A DNA stretch of 37,292 bases from a virus. The stretch spans positions 1-37,292 of IMG/VR virus record IMGVR_UViG_3300010391_000096; one strand, given 5' to 3'. A program made the translations under genes and the position numbers. Each line of letters opens with the position of its first letter. The first letter of the stretch is position 1. Below are positions 28,916 to 37,026 of the stretch, one piece after another. Under the pieces are notes generated by a model, which was not told where the DNA came from, did not search any database, and saw only the letters and a program-made list of their open reading frames with translations.

Positions 28916-29941
28916 ATGGCCGTTGTTGGTTTTCAAGACTTCTGGGTGACCGGCTCCCGTTTCTATTTCCAGCGGGAACCTGTCTCTTCCGTCGTCCAGC
29001 CCTTCGTCGATCTCGGCGTGATCCAGGTCGCCAGCCCGACCCTGGAGATCACGAAGATCGAACTCAAGGACTCGGACGGTGGCGTGAAGCGGGTGGTGGA
29101 TCAGAAGGTCACCGAGATCAACGAGACGTACGACATCACGTGCTCGAACCTGAACGGTGACAACCTCTCGCTGCTCTTCCTGTCCGCGGCCCCGGAGGCC
29201 TTCTCCCAGTCCGCGACGCAGGTGGAGAGTTCCCCGGTGTACTCGCACCCCGGCCGTCTGGTCAAGCTGCTGGATGCGAACGGCATCCCGATCTTCGGCA
29301 TCACGTCGGTGGAAGCTGTCACGAAGGCAACGAATTACGCCCTCGTGTCCATCACGTCGTCCACGAAGACGATCGTCGTCACAGGCGACTGCTCCTCTGT
29401 GATGACCGTCGGGGTGAAGATCGCGGTGGTTGGTTCGGTTCAGCCCACCGACGACGGGATCTACACCGTTGCCTCTTCCAGCTACGGTGCGCCGAACACC
29501 AGCATCATCGTCACCGAAACCGTGGCCGTCGATGCGACCGCGGGTGGCACCGTTTCGGAGGCGTACATCCTGGACACCGACTGGGAGGTCGTTTCCCTGG
29601 AGCGTGGGATCATCCGGATGATCGATGGCGGGGCCTTTGCCACGGCCGCGAACATCGACATCACCTTCACCCCCCGCGCGATCTCAGGTGCCCGCCTGAT
29701 CAAGCCTCAGTCGTCCCGCGGCGAAATCAAGGGCAAGGGCTGGGTCATCTGGGGCCGCGAGAACAACGCATCGCAGTCCATGCGTGAGGCCGACGTCAGT
29801 ATCACGCCGAGCTCCGGCAAGCTCGACATCGAGGACTACAGCAACTTCGTCCTTCAGGCGAAGGTGCTCAGCGACGTGACCCTGGTTCAGCCGGCCGGTC
29901 GGCTGCTCAACTGGCTCGGCGACCTCCCCACGAAGTCCTGA
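28916..29941 (+). CDS. Major tail tube protein
   Basis: The 341-residue, strand-rich protein has AAAGGG before the ATG. It lies directly upstream of the tail chaperone and tape measure, the invariant place for the tube protein of siphoviruses. The pattern LEITKIELKDSDGGVKRV with NETYDITCSNLNGDNLSLLF is typical of tail tube beginnings. A middle insertion (about residues 130-210, TNYALVSITSSTKTIVVTGD) looks like an added Ig-like strand domain that may sit on the tail surface. The end (GKLDIEDYSNFVLQAKVLSD) is again core-like. Confidence 0.82.
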   Translation: MAVVGFQDFWVTGSRFYFQREPVSSVVQPFVDLGVIQVASPTLEITKIELKDSDGGVKRVVDQKVTEINETYDITCSNLNGDNLSLLFLSAAPEAFSQSATQVESSPVYSHPGRLVKLLDANGIPIFGITSVEAVTKATNYALVSITSSTKTIVVTGDCSSVMTVGVKIAVVGSVQPTDDGIYTVASSSYGAPNTSIIVTETVAVDATAGGTVSEAYILDTDWEVVSLERGIIRMIDGGAFATAANIDITFTPRAISGARLIKPQSSRGEIKGKGWVIWGRENNASQSMREADVSITPSSGKLDIEDYSNFVLQAKVLSDVTLVQPAGRLLNWLGDLPTKS

Positions 29942-30031
29942 GTGTAGGAGGTGCCTGGCAGCGGAAAGAGAACAGAAAGCGGATCGGCCGGCGACGCTGC
30001 CCGCCGGGCGACCGCTTAAGGAGACAAGCCT

Positions 30032-30622
30032 TTGGCCAGTCAACTCCAGAAAACCGGACCCTCACCCGAGAAGGTCGCTGCACAGATGCGGCAGCTTTAT
30101 CCGGGCCGTCCGGTCCCGTTGCAGTGCGGGCTCTCCGTGACGGTGTACCCGATTGGGTATCGCCATCTCAAGAAGTTCTCGGGCCTGATCGGTCGCGGAC
30201 TGGCAATGCTGGCGGACCAAGCCGGCAGTTTGTCCGGGGCTGAGGACGGTGTGCGGGCTCGTGTGGTCATGCAGTCGTTGCTCCCGCTGGTCCTTGCCGA
30301 TGGGTTGGAGCTCCTCGGTGAGTGCGTGGACACGAAGCTTGATGACCTCCCTCACTGGGAGATCGCCCCGCTCGCAGAAGCGTGGGTGTTGGAATCGTTC
30401 GGGCAGGAAAACAAGTACCGCCCTTGGTTGCAGGCGATCGAGAACACGGTCTCCAACTTCACAGGAAAGCCCTTCTCGATCTCGGAGACTCTCTCCAAAC
30501 TCTCGTCGCCTGCGGCCACCGACTCAACGACATCCTCCACCACCGCCAGCTCGGTTGTCCCTACGGAGGCTGGACCCTCCCTCAGTTCATCTTCTGGAGT
30601 CAGCGAGCCCGGCGGCACCTGA
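30032..30622 (+). CDS. Tail assembly chaperone, short form (gpG-like)
   Basis: The 196-residue protein has a TTG start eight bases after AAGGAG. It precedes the tape measure gene and coats that protein during tail assembly. Up to about residue 145 it is folded (LSVTVYPIGYRHLKKFSGLI, then ECVDTKLDDLPHWEIAPLAE). Then it turns into a Ser/Thr-rich low-complexity tail (AATDSTTSSTTASSVVPTEA). At 30464-30469 the sequence GGAAAG, read GGA-AAG, allows a -1 slip to the frame of the downstream extension, as in lambda G and GT. Confidence 0.85.
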   Translation: MASQLQKTGPSPEKVAAQMRQLYPGRPVPLQCGLSVTVYPIGYRHLKKFSGLIGRGLAMLADQAGSLSGAEDGVRARVVMQSLLPLVLADGLELLGECVDTKLDDLPHWEIAPLAEAWVLESFGQENKYRPWLQAIENTVSNFTGKPFSISETLSKLSSPAATDSTTSSTTASSVVPTEAGPSLSSSSGVSEPGGT

Positions 30623-30738
30623 AGCGGTTTGAGGCAGCGATGATCACCGGGGTGAACGTGGCGGTTGGGGCCTTGATCGACGAAAAAGCCCGGACCGCCC
30701 TGAAGGATCTGCGGAAGGAGCAAGAAGACGATGGCTGA
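30469..30738 (+). CDS. T extension of the tail chaperone, made by -1 frameshift (gpGT-like)
   Basis: This frame lacks its own ribosome site but codes for a sensible domain: ALLDLGDSLQTLVACGHRLN, then PYGGWTLPQFIFWSQRARRH and VAVGALIDEKARTALKDLRK. 'GWTLPQFIFW' resembles the T part of other tail chaperones. A -1 shift after GGA-AAG joins residue 146 of the short form to this frame, giving about 235 residues. The long form is expected at a few percent and links the chaperone to tail tube subunits, by analogy with lambda. The stop overlaps the tape measure start. Confidence 0.75.
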   Translation, partial: ALLDLGDSLQTLVACGHRLNDILHHRQLGCPYGGWTLPQFIFWSQRARRHLKRFEAAMITGVNVAVGALIDEKARTALKDLRKEQEDDG

Positions 30739-33700
30739 GACTTCCGTAACCATCACCGCAACCCTGAAGGACGTGGTTACTGCGCCCGCCAAGGCCATCC
30801 AAGGTGCCCTTGGCGGGGTGAAGGGCGTATTGGATGGGCTCAGCAGTGCCTTGGGACCGTTCTCCAACAAGCTGACGCAGTTGGTCTCAGCATTCCTTTC
30901 TTTCGAGGGCATCAAGAAGGCGATGGCTTGGGGCCGCGAAGCGGAAGAGTCCATGCGGAAGCTGCAGATCGCGGCACATGGAAACGTCGCGGAATTCGGG
31001 CGGTTGCGGGATGCTGCTGAAAAGCTCGCGGCACAGACCACCTGGTCCGACGATGAGATCGCGAAAGTCGAGGCCTTGGGCATTCAGTTTGGTTTCGCCA
31101 GGCGGCAGATCCAGGATTTCACGGTCTCCGTTCTCGGGCTGGCTGCGACCACTGGGGAACCGGTGGAGGGCATTGCCCGCCAACTCCGCATGCTAGCCCT
31201 TTCGGACGCGGGGGCTGCACGAGGAAGTCTGAAGGCTCTCGGGGTGCAGGTTCTGATGAACAAGGACGGGCTGGTGGACCTGGACGCAACCCTCGCTCGA
31301 ACGGCCCGCGATTTCTTCATCTTCGCTCAGGCCGCTGCGAAGAGTCCCTTCGGGCGGTTGACCCGCGAATGGAACCGATTCCAGGACGCGATCGAGCCGT
31401 TGGGTTTGGCGCTGGCGGAGCTTGCTAATCGGTTCCTCCCGCAATTGGTGGATGCGGGGCTGCGGGTCGTGGAGGTGCTAAGCTCGCCTGAGGTGCAGGG
31501 CATTCTGACAGTGGTCACGGACCTGGTGGCTCGGTTCACGATCTGGCTCCCGCTGGTGTTTGCAATCACGGCCGGGATGATGGCCCTGGGTTTCGTCATC
31601 ACCGCCGTCACGACGGTCGTCGGGGCCGCGGTAACGGTGATCGGGGGGTTGGCCAGTCTGATTGGGGGACTTCCGATCATCATTGCCGCGGCGGTGGTGG
31701 CCATTTCCGGGATCGTGATCAGCATTGAAACCGACTTCGATCGCCTCTCCGAAGGTTTCGCTACGATCGTTACAGGGATTGGGTTGGGCACCGCTTCCAT
31801 CGGTGACTTGTTCCGGTTCATCTGGAACACGGTGAAGATCACTTGGAACCGGGTGCGAACCGACTTCATCCTTCCGCTGGAGATCTTTGTCAAGTGGGCC
31901 TTCAAGATTGCGATGGCGCTGAGTGAATTCGTTTCCTCTTCCATCATTGCGGGCTTCCTCAGCATCAAGGACACCTTCACCTCTGTCTTCGGTTGGATCG
32001 CGGACAAATTCGTTCAGATCTTCGGAGGGATCGCCCAGTTCCTTGGGACGGTATTTGGTAAGGTTTTCGGTTGGATCGCTGGCCAGGTGAAGGCCCTGGT
32101 TGTGGACATCAGCAAACTGGCCGGGCAGTTTGCGGACAACTTCCAGGAAGAGCTCAGAGCGGAAGCCGCGAAGCCGACGGGCAACCCGATCCTTGACGCA
32201 GCACAGGAGGCCCAAGCAAAGTCCTTCCAGCAGTTGACCGACCTGGTGACGACAAACCCCTGGGAGGCGATGCCGGAGATCAAGGCCCAGATCGAAGACG
32301 AGACGGTGGCACTGGAAAGGCAGAATGATGAGCTCGTGAAAAACGTCAAGGAACGGAACGCGCAAGCTCTCGCCGAAAAGGCTTCACGGGAAGCCCGCGG
32401 CCCCGGCGGGGAGGAACTGGATGCTGCTCTGCGCAAGTTGAACATCGAACGGATCAAGGCCCTGGATGTGCAGTTGGGCGAATTCCGCGAGCGGGAAGCG
32501 AAGCGAACGTCCCTCCTGGTGGCGGACATCGAGCTCACCGCCGTCAAGCAACTCGCCCAGAAAAAGCTTCTGACAGCTGAAGAGTACGAGGAGCGGCTTC
32601 GGGATCTGATGTTCCAGGAGACGGCCCGCGAGAAGGCGGGTCTGCTGACAAAGCTTGCCAACCTGGAAACGGAACGTAAAGCCCGCGAGGCTCTTTCCGG
32701 ACCGGAGGCCGACGTCGTTGACATCCTTCAGGAACAGATCAAGACCCGTGAGAAGCTGGAGGATCTGCTGGACAAGGAGCTCGACACGGAGAAGGAGCTC
32801 GTCCGGACGCTCGCTCAGTACCGCGAGGAACTCCGGCTCTTCGCTATCGAGAAGCAACAGTTTGTGGACGACCTTGCTCAGCGGTCTGCGAAGGCACTTG
32901 GAAAGCAGCAGCTGGCGGACATCCGTGCCTTCACCGCGCAGCAGCAGAAGGAAATGACCGACGCCATCGAGCGATTCGGGCCGGAAATCGCCGACCAGAT
33001 GCAGGCAATTCTGGACCTGGAAACGGCTCGGTTCCGGGGCATCTCCGTGCTTCAGGAGCTCGGGCGAGAGGAAGCGATTTATCGTGAGACGTTGGAGCGG
33101 ACGAACGCCATGCACGAGCAGGGCATCCTTACGCTTTCGGAAAGGAACCGGGCGATTGAAGAGGCAACCGCCAGTTACGTTCTTTCGGTTCAGGTTGCCA
33201 TCACCAACATCGAAGATCTTGCCCAAAGCAACGACGAGCTTGCTGCCAGCCTTCAGCCTGTGCTTGAGAAGTTGCAGCTGCTCCGGGCGGAACTCGACAG
33301 GCAGCGGGACACATGGGCCTCCTTCCAGGGTTCCTTCCTGGCGGGTATGCTGGAGGTGAGCGGCCGGATGAACGAGCTTGCGGAGCTCGGTCGCGAGGTT
33401 GGACGTGCGCTGGCGGAGGGACTTTCGAGCGGTATCGCCTCCGGAGTGCAGGCCATTGCCTCCGGAGCGGAGTCCGCAAGCGTCGCCTTCCGTAAGATGG
33501 CACAGTCCGTGATCCAGGACATCGCCCGGATCATGATCCAGTGGGCCGTTATGCGGGCGATCACCGGACTGCTCGGGGGCTTCACCGCAGGGGGCGGGGC
33601 CGTGGGCACCGCCGCAGCCGGAAGCTTTGCGGGTGGCGGACTGATTCCAGGAAGGGAAACTCCCGGCGACTCGTTACTGATTGCTGCCCGGCCACATGAA

Positions 33701-34006
33701 TACATCGTTCGGCCGGAAGCGGTACGGCGGTACGGACTGGGCTTCTTCAATGCCCTCAACGCCATGCTGCTCCCACGGGAGCTCTTCGTGGGGCTGGGCT
33801 CGGGTGTGGGTCGGCATGCCGGTGTGGCCTTCGCTGAGGGCGGGCAGGTCGGTTCTGTGGCCGCGGGCGCGGGCGGGGCGGGCGTTTCGCGGGCGGTGTT
33901 GGTGGCCAACGAGGAGGGCTTCGACAAGCTCCTGGCCGGTGGAGGGAATGCCATGCTGCGTTGGCTGTCGGCCAACCGGTCAGCCATCAGAGGAGCCATT
34001 GGATGA
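30731..34006 (+). CDS. Tape measure protein
   Basis: The 1091-residue protein sets tail length and is ejected ahead of the DNA. The N-terminus (VTITATLKDVVTAPAKAIQG) and early helices fit the family. Residues about 270-335 are strongly hydrophobic (LVFAITAGMMALGFVITAVT, then GLPIIIAAAVVAISGIVISI), the membrane-inserting part. Residues 480-880 are long charged coiled coils. The end has the usual 'GGG.IPG..TPGDSLLIAARPHEYIVRPEAVRRYG' signature region (about 968-1010). With roughly 1.5 angstrom of tail per residue known for the family, the tail would be about 160 nm. AAGGAG precedes the ATG. Confidence 0.95.
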   Translation: MAETSVTITATLKDVVTAPAKAIQGALGGVKGVLDGLSSALGPFSNKLTQLVSAFLSFEGIKKAMAWGREAEESMRKLQIAAHGNVAEFGRLRDAAEKLAAQTTWSDDEIAKVEALGIQFGFARRQIQDFTVSVLGLAATTGEPVEGIARQLRMLALSDAGAARGSLKALGVQVLMNKDGLVDLDATLARTARDFFIFAQAAAKSPFGRLTREWNRFQDAIEPLGLALAELANRFLPQLVDAGLRVVEVLSSPEVQGILTVVTDLVARFTIWLPLVFAITAGMMALGFVITAVTTVVGAAVTVIGGLASLIGGLPIIIAAAVVAISGIVISIETDFDRLSEGFATIVTGIGLGTASIGDLFRFIWNTVKITWNRVRTDFILPLEIFVKWAFKIAMALSEFVSSSIIAGFLSIKDTFTSVFGWIADKFVQIFGGIAQFLGTVFGKVFGWIAGQVKALVVDISKLAGQFADNFQEELRAEAAKPTGNPILDAAQEAQAKSFQQLTDLVTTNPWEAMPEIKAQIEDETVALERQNDELVKNVKERNAQALAEKASREARGPGGEELDAALRKLNIERIKALDVQLGEFREREAKRTSLLVADIELTAVKQLAQKKLLTAEEYEERLRDLMFQETAREKAGLLTKLANLETERKAREALSGPEADVVDILQEQIKTREKLEDLLDKELDTEKELVRTLAQYREELRLFAIEKQQFVDDLAQRSAKALGKQQLADIRAFTAQQQKEMTDAIERFGPEIADQMQAILDLETARFRGISVLQELGREEAIYRETLERTNAMHEQGILTLSERNRAIEEATASYVLSVQVAITNIEDLAQSNDELAASLQPVLEKLQLLRAELDRQRDTWASFQGSFLAGMLEVSGRMNELAELGREVGRALAEGLSSGIASGVQAIASGAESASVAFRKMAQSVIQDIARIMIQWAVMRAITGLLGGFTAGGGAVGTAAAGSFAGGGLIPGRETPGDSLLIAARPHEYIVRPEAVRRYGLGFFNALNAMLLPRELFVGLGSGVGRHAGVAFAEGGQVGSVAAGAGGAGVSRAVLVANEEGFDKLLAGGGNAMLRWLSANRSAIRGAIG

Positions 34007-34014
34007 AATTTGTT

Positions 34015-34043
34015 TTGCAATTGGGACCGCGAGGGGTTAAGAT
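34015..34043 (+). promoter_or_regulatory. Candidate sigma70-type promoter after the tape measure gene
   Basis: TTGCAA (34015-34020) and TAAGAT (34038-34043) are separated by 17 bases, the ideal spacing. It lies in the 79-base gap between two genes and in locally AT-rich DNA. Transcription would begin just before the hairpin at 34047. Confidence 0.42.
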
Positions 34044-34046
34044 AGT

Positions 34047-34082
34047 GGACTCCGGTGCATTCCGCCCCGGAACAAGGAGTCC
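34047..34082 (+). promoter_or_regulatory. Hairpin covering the ribosome-binding site of the 34086 gene
   Basis: GGACTCC (34047-34053) is the exact complement of GGAGTCC (34076-34082). The second arm contains the GGAG of the Shine-Dalgarno site AAGGAG (34074-34079). When folded, translation of the following small gene should be reduced. Confidence 0.5.
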
Positions 34083-34085
34083 GCT

Positions 34086-34388
34086 ATGAGACGCTTGCAC
34101 ATCGGTCACGTGTTGGTGGTTCTAGGGCTTGTTGCCCTCGTCGGGTTGTATGCTGTTGGGTTACCCCCCGATGTGGCAGAGGGTGACCAGGTACCTGGGG
34201 GCGTAGTGGTTGGAGTGGCTCCCGGCGGCATCTCGGTTCAGCCAGACGGCCATGAAACCATGAGCTTGCTGGTGCCACCTAAGGACTGGGCTTACTGCCA
34301 ACGTGAGGGATTCAGGGCGATGGAACTTAAGCTCATCGAGGACACTCGACGTGAGCTTGGTATCCCATTGACTAAGCCGATCAAGTAG
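34086..34388 (+). CDS. Small exported or membrane-anchored protein
   Basis: The 100-residue protein has AAGGAG six bases before the ATG. The N-terminus is a signal or anchor sequence: MRRLHIGHVLVVLGLVALVG. After it comes a small strand-rich domain (VVVGVAPGGISVQPDGHETM) and a helical end (AYCQREGFRAMELKLIEDTR). It interrupts the tail operon and appears to have its own promoter and a hairpin over its ribosome site. Such inserted genes ('morons') often alter the host surface, for example superinfection exclusion. That role is inference; no family is recognised. Confidence 0.7.
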   Translation: MRRLHIGHVLVVLGLVALVGLYAVGLPPDVAEGDQVPGGVVVGVAPGGISVQPDGHETMSLLVPPKDWAYCQREGFRAMELKLIEDTRRELGIPLTKPIK

Positions 34389-34396
34389 GAGATGAC

Positions 34397-35464
34397 ATGA
34401 CCGCTATTTCTATCGCCAACCTTGACAGTAAATCTGGTGCTGGCACCGCCAGCTTTGTCTCCAACAGCAGGACCCCCAGTGCGGACAAGCGCCAGTTCCT
34501 TTGCATCCAGAACACCTCTGATGGTGGGGTGGTCACGGGCGTGACGGGCTGTGGGCTGACCTGGACGGAAGTCCAGAGTCAAACCATCGTTGGATTCAGT
34601 GGGGCAACCGTGCGGCACTCGATCTGGACGGCCCTCGGAGCTTCGCCAACAACCGGGGCGGTGACCATCACCTGGACCAACGCTCAGTCGGTAGTTGGGT
34701 TGATCTGGGATGAAGTCAGTCCTGCGGATGCAGCTGGGAGTGTGGTCCAATCCAACAAAAGCACTGGTGCCTCCAACTCCGACTTGGCGACGACCCTCGC
34801 GGCCTTCGCTGATGCGGTCAACAATGCAGCTTATGCCTCCGGCCTTTCGGCGGGAAACGGAGCTTCGACGTTCACGCCCGGCGCTGGCGGCTGGGCGGAG
34901 TTGGCGGACATCCAGCCGAACGCCCGCCACGGGATGTGCAGCGAGTGGTTGCTGGGCGAAGATACGACACCTACCGCGACCTCTTCTCTCGCCCAGAATT
35001 GGTCGATGATCGCATTGGAGGCAAGTGCCTCTGATGTGCCCCCGCCCGCCCCCGAGATGAACGTCCAGGGCAATTTGGTTTCCATTGCTGATGACGACAA
35101 CACCCCGGACGCAGCCGACCACACCGCGTTCGCGGACACGATCGTCGGCCAAACAAGCGATCGAGTCTACACCATCCAGAACACAGGTGACGCCAACCTG
35201 ACCCTGACCGACTCCCCTGCCGTCACCATCGGCGGCACGCATGCGGCACAGTTCGCGCTCCAGGCCGCGCCGACAACGCCCGTGGTCCCGGCCGCTCGAC
35301 CACCTTCACCATCCGTTTCACCCCCACCAGCAGCGGTGCCAAGGTCGCCACACTCTCCATCGCGAACAACGACACCAGCGAGAATCCCTACAATTGGTCA
35401 ATCGGCGGGACCGGCATTGCTGCGACGAAGATCCTTACGGTCCACGATGGCGTCACCCAGTTGA
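34397..35464 (+). CDS. Surface/tail-associated protein with Ig-like (ASH) domains, N-terminal part before a frameshift
   Basis: The reading frame codes for 355 residues, but only about 297 make sense. Residues 1-215 form one beta-rich domain (SFVSNSRTPSADKRQFLCIQ, then GCGLTWTEVQSQTIVGFSG). Then starts an ASH/choice-of-anchor-D type repeat: DRVYTIQNTGDANLTLTD, then IGGTHAAQFALQAAPTTPVV. After position about 35290 the frame turns into Pro/Ser/Arg nonsense (RPPSPSVSPPPAAVPRSP). The expected continuation GRSTTFTIRFTPTSSGAKVA lies in the -1 frame. The intact gene would span 34397-36213. Domains of this type decorate tails and may bind host surfaces. Confidence 0.75.
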   Translation: MTAISIANLDSKSGAGTASFVSNSRTPSADKRQFLCIQNTSDGGVVTGVTGCGLTWTEVQSQTIVGFSGATVRHSIWTALGASPTTGAVTITWTNAQSVVGLIWDEVSPADAAGSVVQSNKSTGASNSDLATTLAAFADAVNNAAYASGLSAGNGASTFTPGAGGWAELADIQPNARHGMCSEWLLGEDTTPTATSSLAQNWSMIALEASASDVPPPAPEMNVQGNLVSIADDDNTPDAADHTAFADTIVGQTSDRVYTIQNTGDANLTLTDSPAVTIGGTHAAQFALQAAPTTPVVPAARPPSPSVSPPPAAVPRSPHSPSRTTTPARIPTIGQSAGPALLRRRSLRSTMASPS

Positions 35465-36213
35465 CCGACGGGCAGATCAACGCTGTGGATTTCGGTGAGG
35501 CCTTCGTGAGCGATCCTGAGCCCAACAAGGTGTTCACCCTTACGAACACTGGCAACACCCTGTTGACCCTCTCGAACATCACGGTCCCGATCGGGTACGA
35601 AGCTGTCGATCCTGCTCCTGACCTGACGCTCAACCCGGATCAGGAGGTTGAGCTCAGTGTCAACCTCCTTACAGTGGAAGCCGGTACGAAGAGCGGTTCG
35701 ATCAGTATCGATACTGATGGTTCACCCGCGACTTTCAATTTCCCCGTCACGGGAGTGGTCGTTTCATTGGTTCCGGAACTCGCGGTGGAGCTTGATGCGG
35801 TGGACATCCCCGATGGGTCCGCAACGCCGATCGCCTTCCCCGCAACCCCACAGGGCCAGACCCCACCGACGAAGACCTTTACCGTACGGAACACCGGGGC
35901 GGGCATGCTCAGCATTACCGCATACGCGGTCCCTGCCGGCTACACCATCATGAGCGACCCCGGACCCACCATCGCACCTGCGGGCAGTGAGGATCTGGTG
36001 GTGCAAATGGACACCGACACGCCAGGCACCCCCGCCGGCAACGTTGAGATCACCTGCGACGATCCGGACGAGGGGACCTTTACGTTCGCGATCAGTGGAA
36101 CGGTTAGGGCCGCGGGACGTGGCCCTTGGTGGTTCATCGCGGCCCCGAACCTCTTCCTGGATGAGAAGGAAGATGAGCTTCTGCCGGGCGTGGTGATTGC
36201 AATCAATCGTTAG
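35461..36213 (+). CDS. Continuation of the Ig-like (ASH) repeat surface protein after the frameshift
   Basis: The frame is open from 35191; the sensible protein starts at about 35290. A TTG at 35461 would allow a 250-residue product but has no ribosome site. Two further ASH/choice-of-anchor repeats are seen: DPEPNKVFTLTNTGNTLLTL with FNFPVTGVVV, and PPTKTFTVRNTGAGMLSITA with FTFAISGTVR. The C-terminus FIAAPNLFLDEKEDELLPGV is not repeat-like. With the N-terminal part it forms one protein of about 605 residues. Either the gene is inactivated in this genome, the shift is an assembly error, or translation slips. Confidence 0.7.
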   Translation: MTDGQINAVDFGEAFVSDPEPNKVFTLTNTGNTLLTLSNITVPIGYEAVDPAPDLTLNPDQEVELSVNLLTVEAGTKSGSISIDTDGSPATFNFPVTGVVVSLVPELAVELDAVDIPDGSATPIAFPATPQGQTPPTKTFTVRNTGAGMLSITAYAVPAGYTIMSDPGPTIAPAGSEDLVVQMDTDTPGTPAGNVEITCDDPDEGTFTFAISGTVRAAGRGPWWFIAAPNLFLDEKEDELLPGVVIAINR

Positions 36214-36228
36214 GCGAAAGGAAATCAG

Positions 36229-37023
36229 ATGGCTCTCGTCCACGCAACCGACTACCTCGAAGACATCATCCTCGGGATGGTCCTGAAGAACGTTGCAGCG
36301 GTTACCATCGCGGCACCGTACCTGGGGCTGTTCACCTCCTTCACCGATGTTGACGACGGAGATACCTTTGTTGAGGTCACCACCGTCAGCACCGGCTACG
36401 CCCGCCAAGCCCTGACGTTCGATGCCCCGGACGCGGACGGGGTCTGCATCACGAATGCCGCAGCAACGTTCGCAGCAGCATTGGTTGCGTACGGGACGGT
36501 AACCCACTTCGGTCTTTTCGATGCAGCAACGACCGGCAACCTCCTGTACTGGGCAGCGCTGCCGGTAGCCCAGGCGGTGGACGTGGATGCGATCTTTGAG
36601 ATGGCCGCGGGCTTGATTTCCGTTAGCCATGTGGGAGCATGTTCCGCGTACCTCTCGGGCAAGCTCCTGAATCGTTTCCTCCGCAACCAGGCGTGGGCCG
36701 CGATTGCCAACGTCTACGCCCTCCTGATGAACGAGTACACCAGCGACGCCGATTGGGACGAGGTGCCCACCGCCGGTCCCACAGGCTACGCCCGCCAGGC
36801 CGCAACGTTCGGCACCATTACTGCGGGGGTTGTGAGCAACAACGCCCTGATCGACTTCGGGACGGCCCTGCTGACCTGGAACGAGATCAAGGCCTTCGGG
36901 CTCTCGAACGCTTCAAGCGCCGGCGACCTGCTCTACCGTGGCTACCTGCCCACGCCCCGGACCATCGGGGTCGGGCGGGGCTTCAAGATGAACATCGGTG
37001 ACCTCACCGTTTCACAGGACTAA
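36229..37023 (+). CDS. Tail fibre/tip-type protein with duplicated domain
   Basis: The 264-residue protein has AAAGGA before the ATG. Two copies of one domain lie in tandem. Copy one has YLGLFTSFTDVDDG, then TGYARQALTF, THFGLFDAATTGNLLYWAAL and MAAGLISVS. Copy two has YALLMNEYTSDAD, then TGYARQAATF, KAFGLSNASSAGDLLYRGYL and MNIGDLTVS. This pattern ('Y.aLft....g.EVs..GYaRq.v.F.....th.gLfdA..gGnlL') is a family common downstream of phage tape measure genes. It probably forms a trimeric or beta-rich tail-tip part. The duplication within one chain is notable. Confidence 0.75.
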   Translation: MALVHATDYLEDIILGMVLKNVAAVTIAAPYLGLFTSFTDVDDGDTFVEVTTVSTGYARQALTFDAPDADGVCITNAAATFAAALVAYGTVTHFGLFDAATTGNLLYWAALPVAQAVDVDAIFEMAAGLISVSHVGACSAYLSGKLLNRFLRNQAWAAIANVYALLMNEYTSDADWDEVPTAGPTGYARQAATFGTITAGVVSNNALIDFGTALLTWNEIKAFGLSNASSAGDLLYRGYLPTPRTIGVGRGFKMNIGDLTVSQD

Positions 37024-37026
37024 CCC

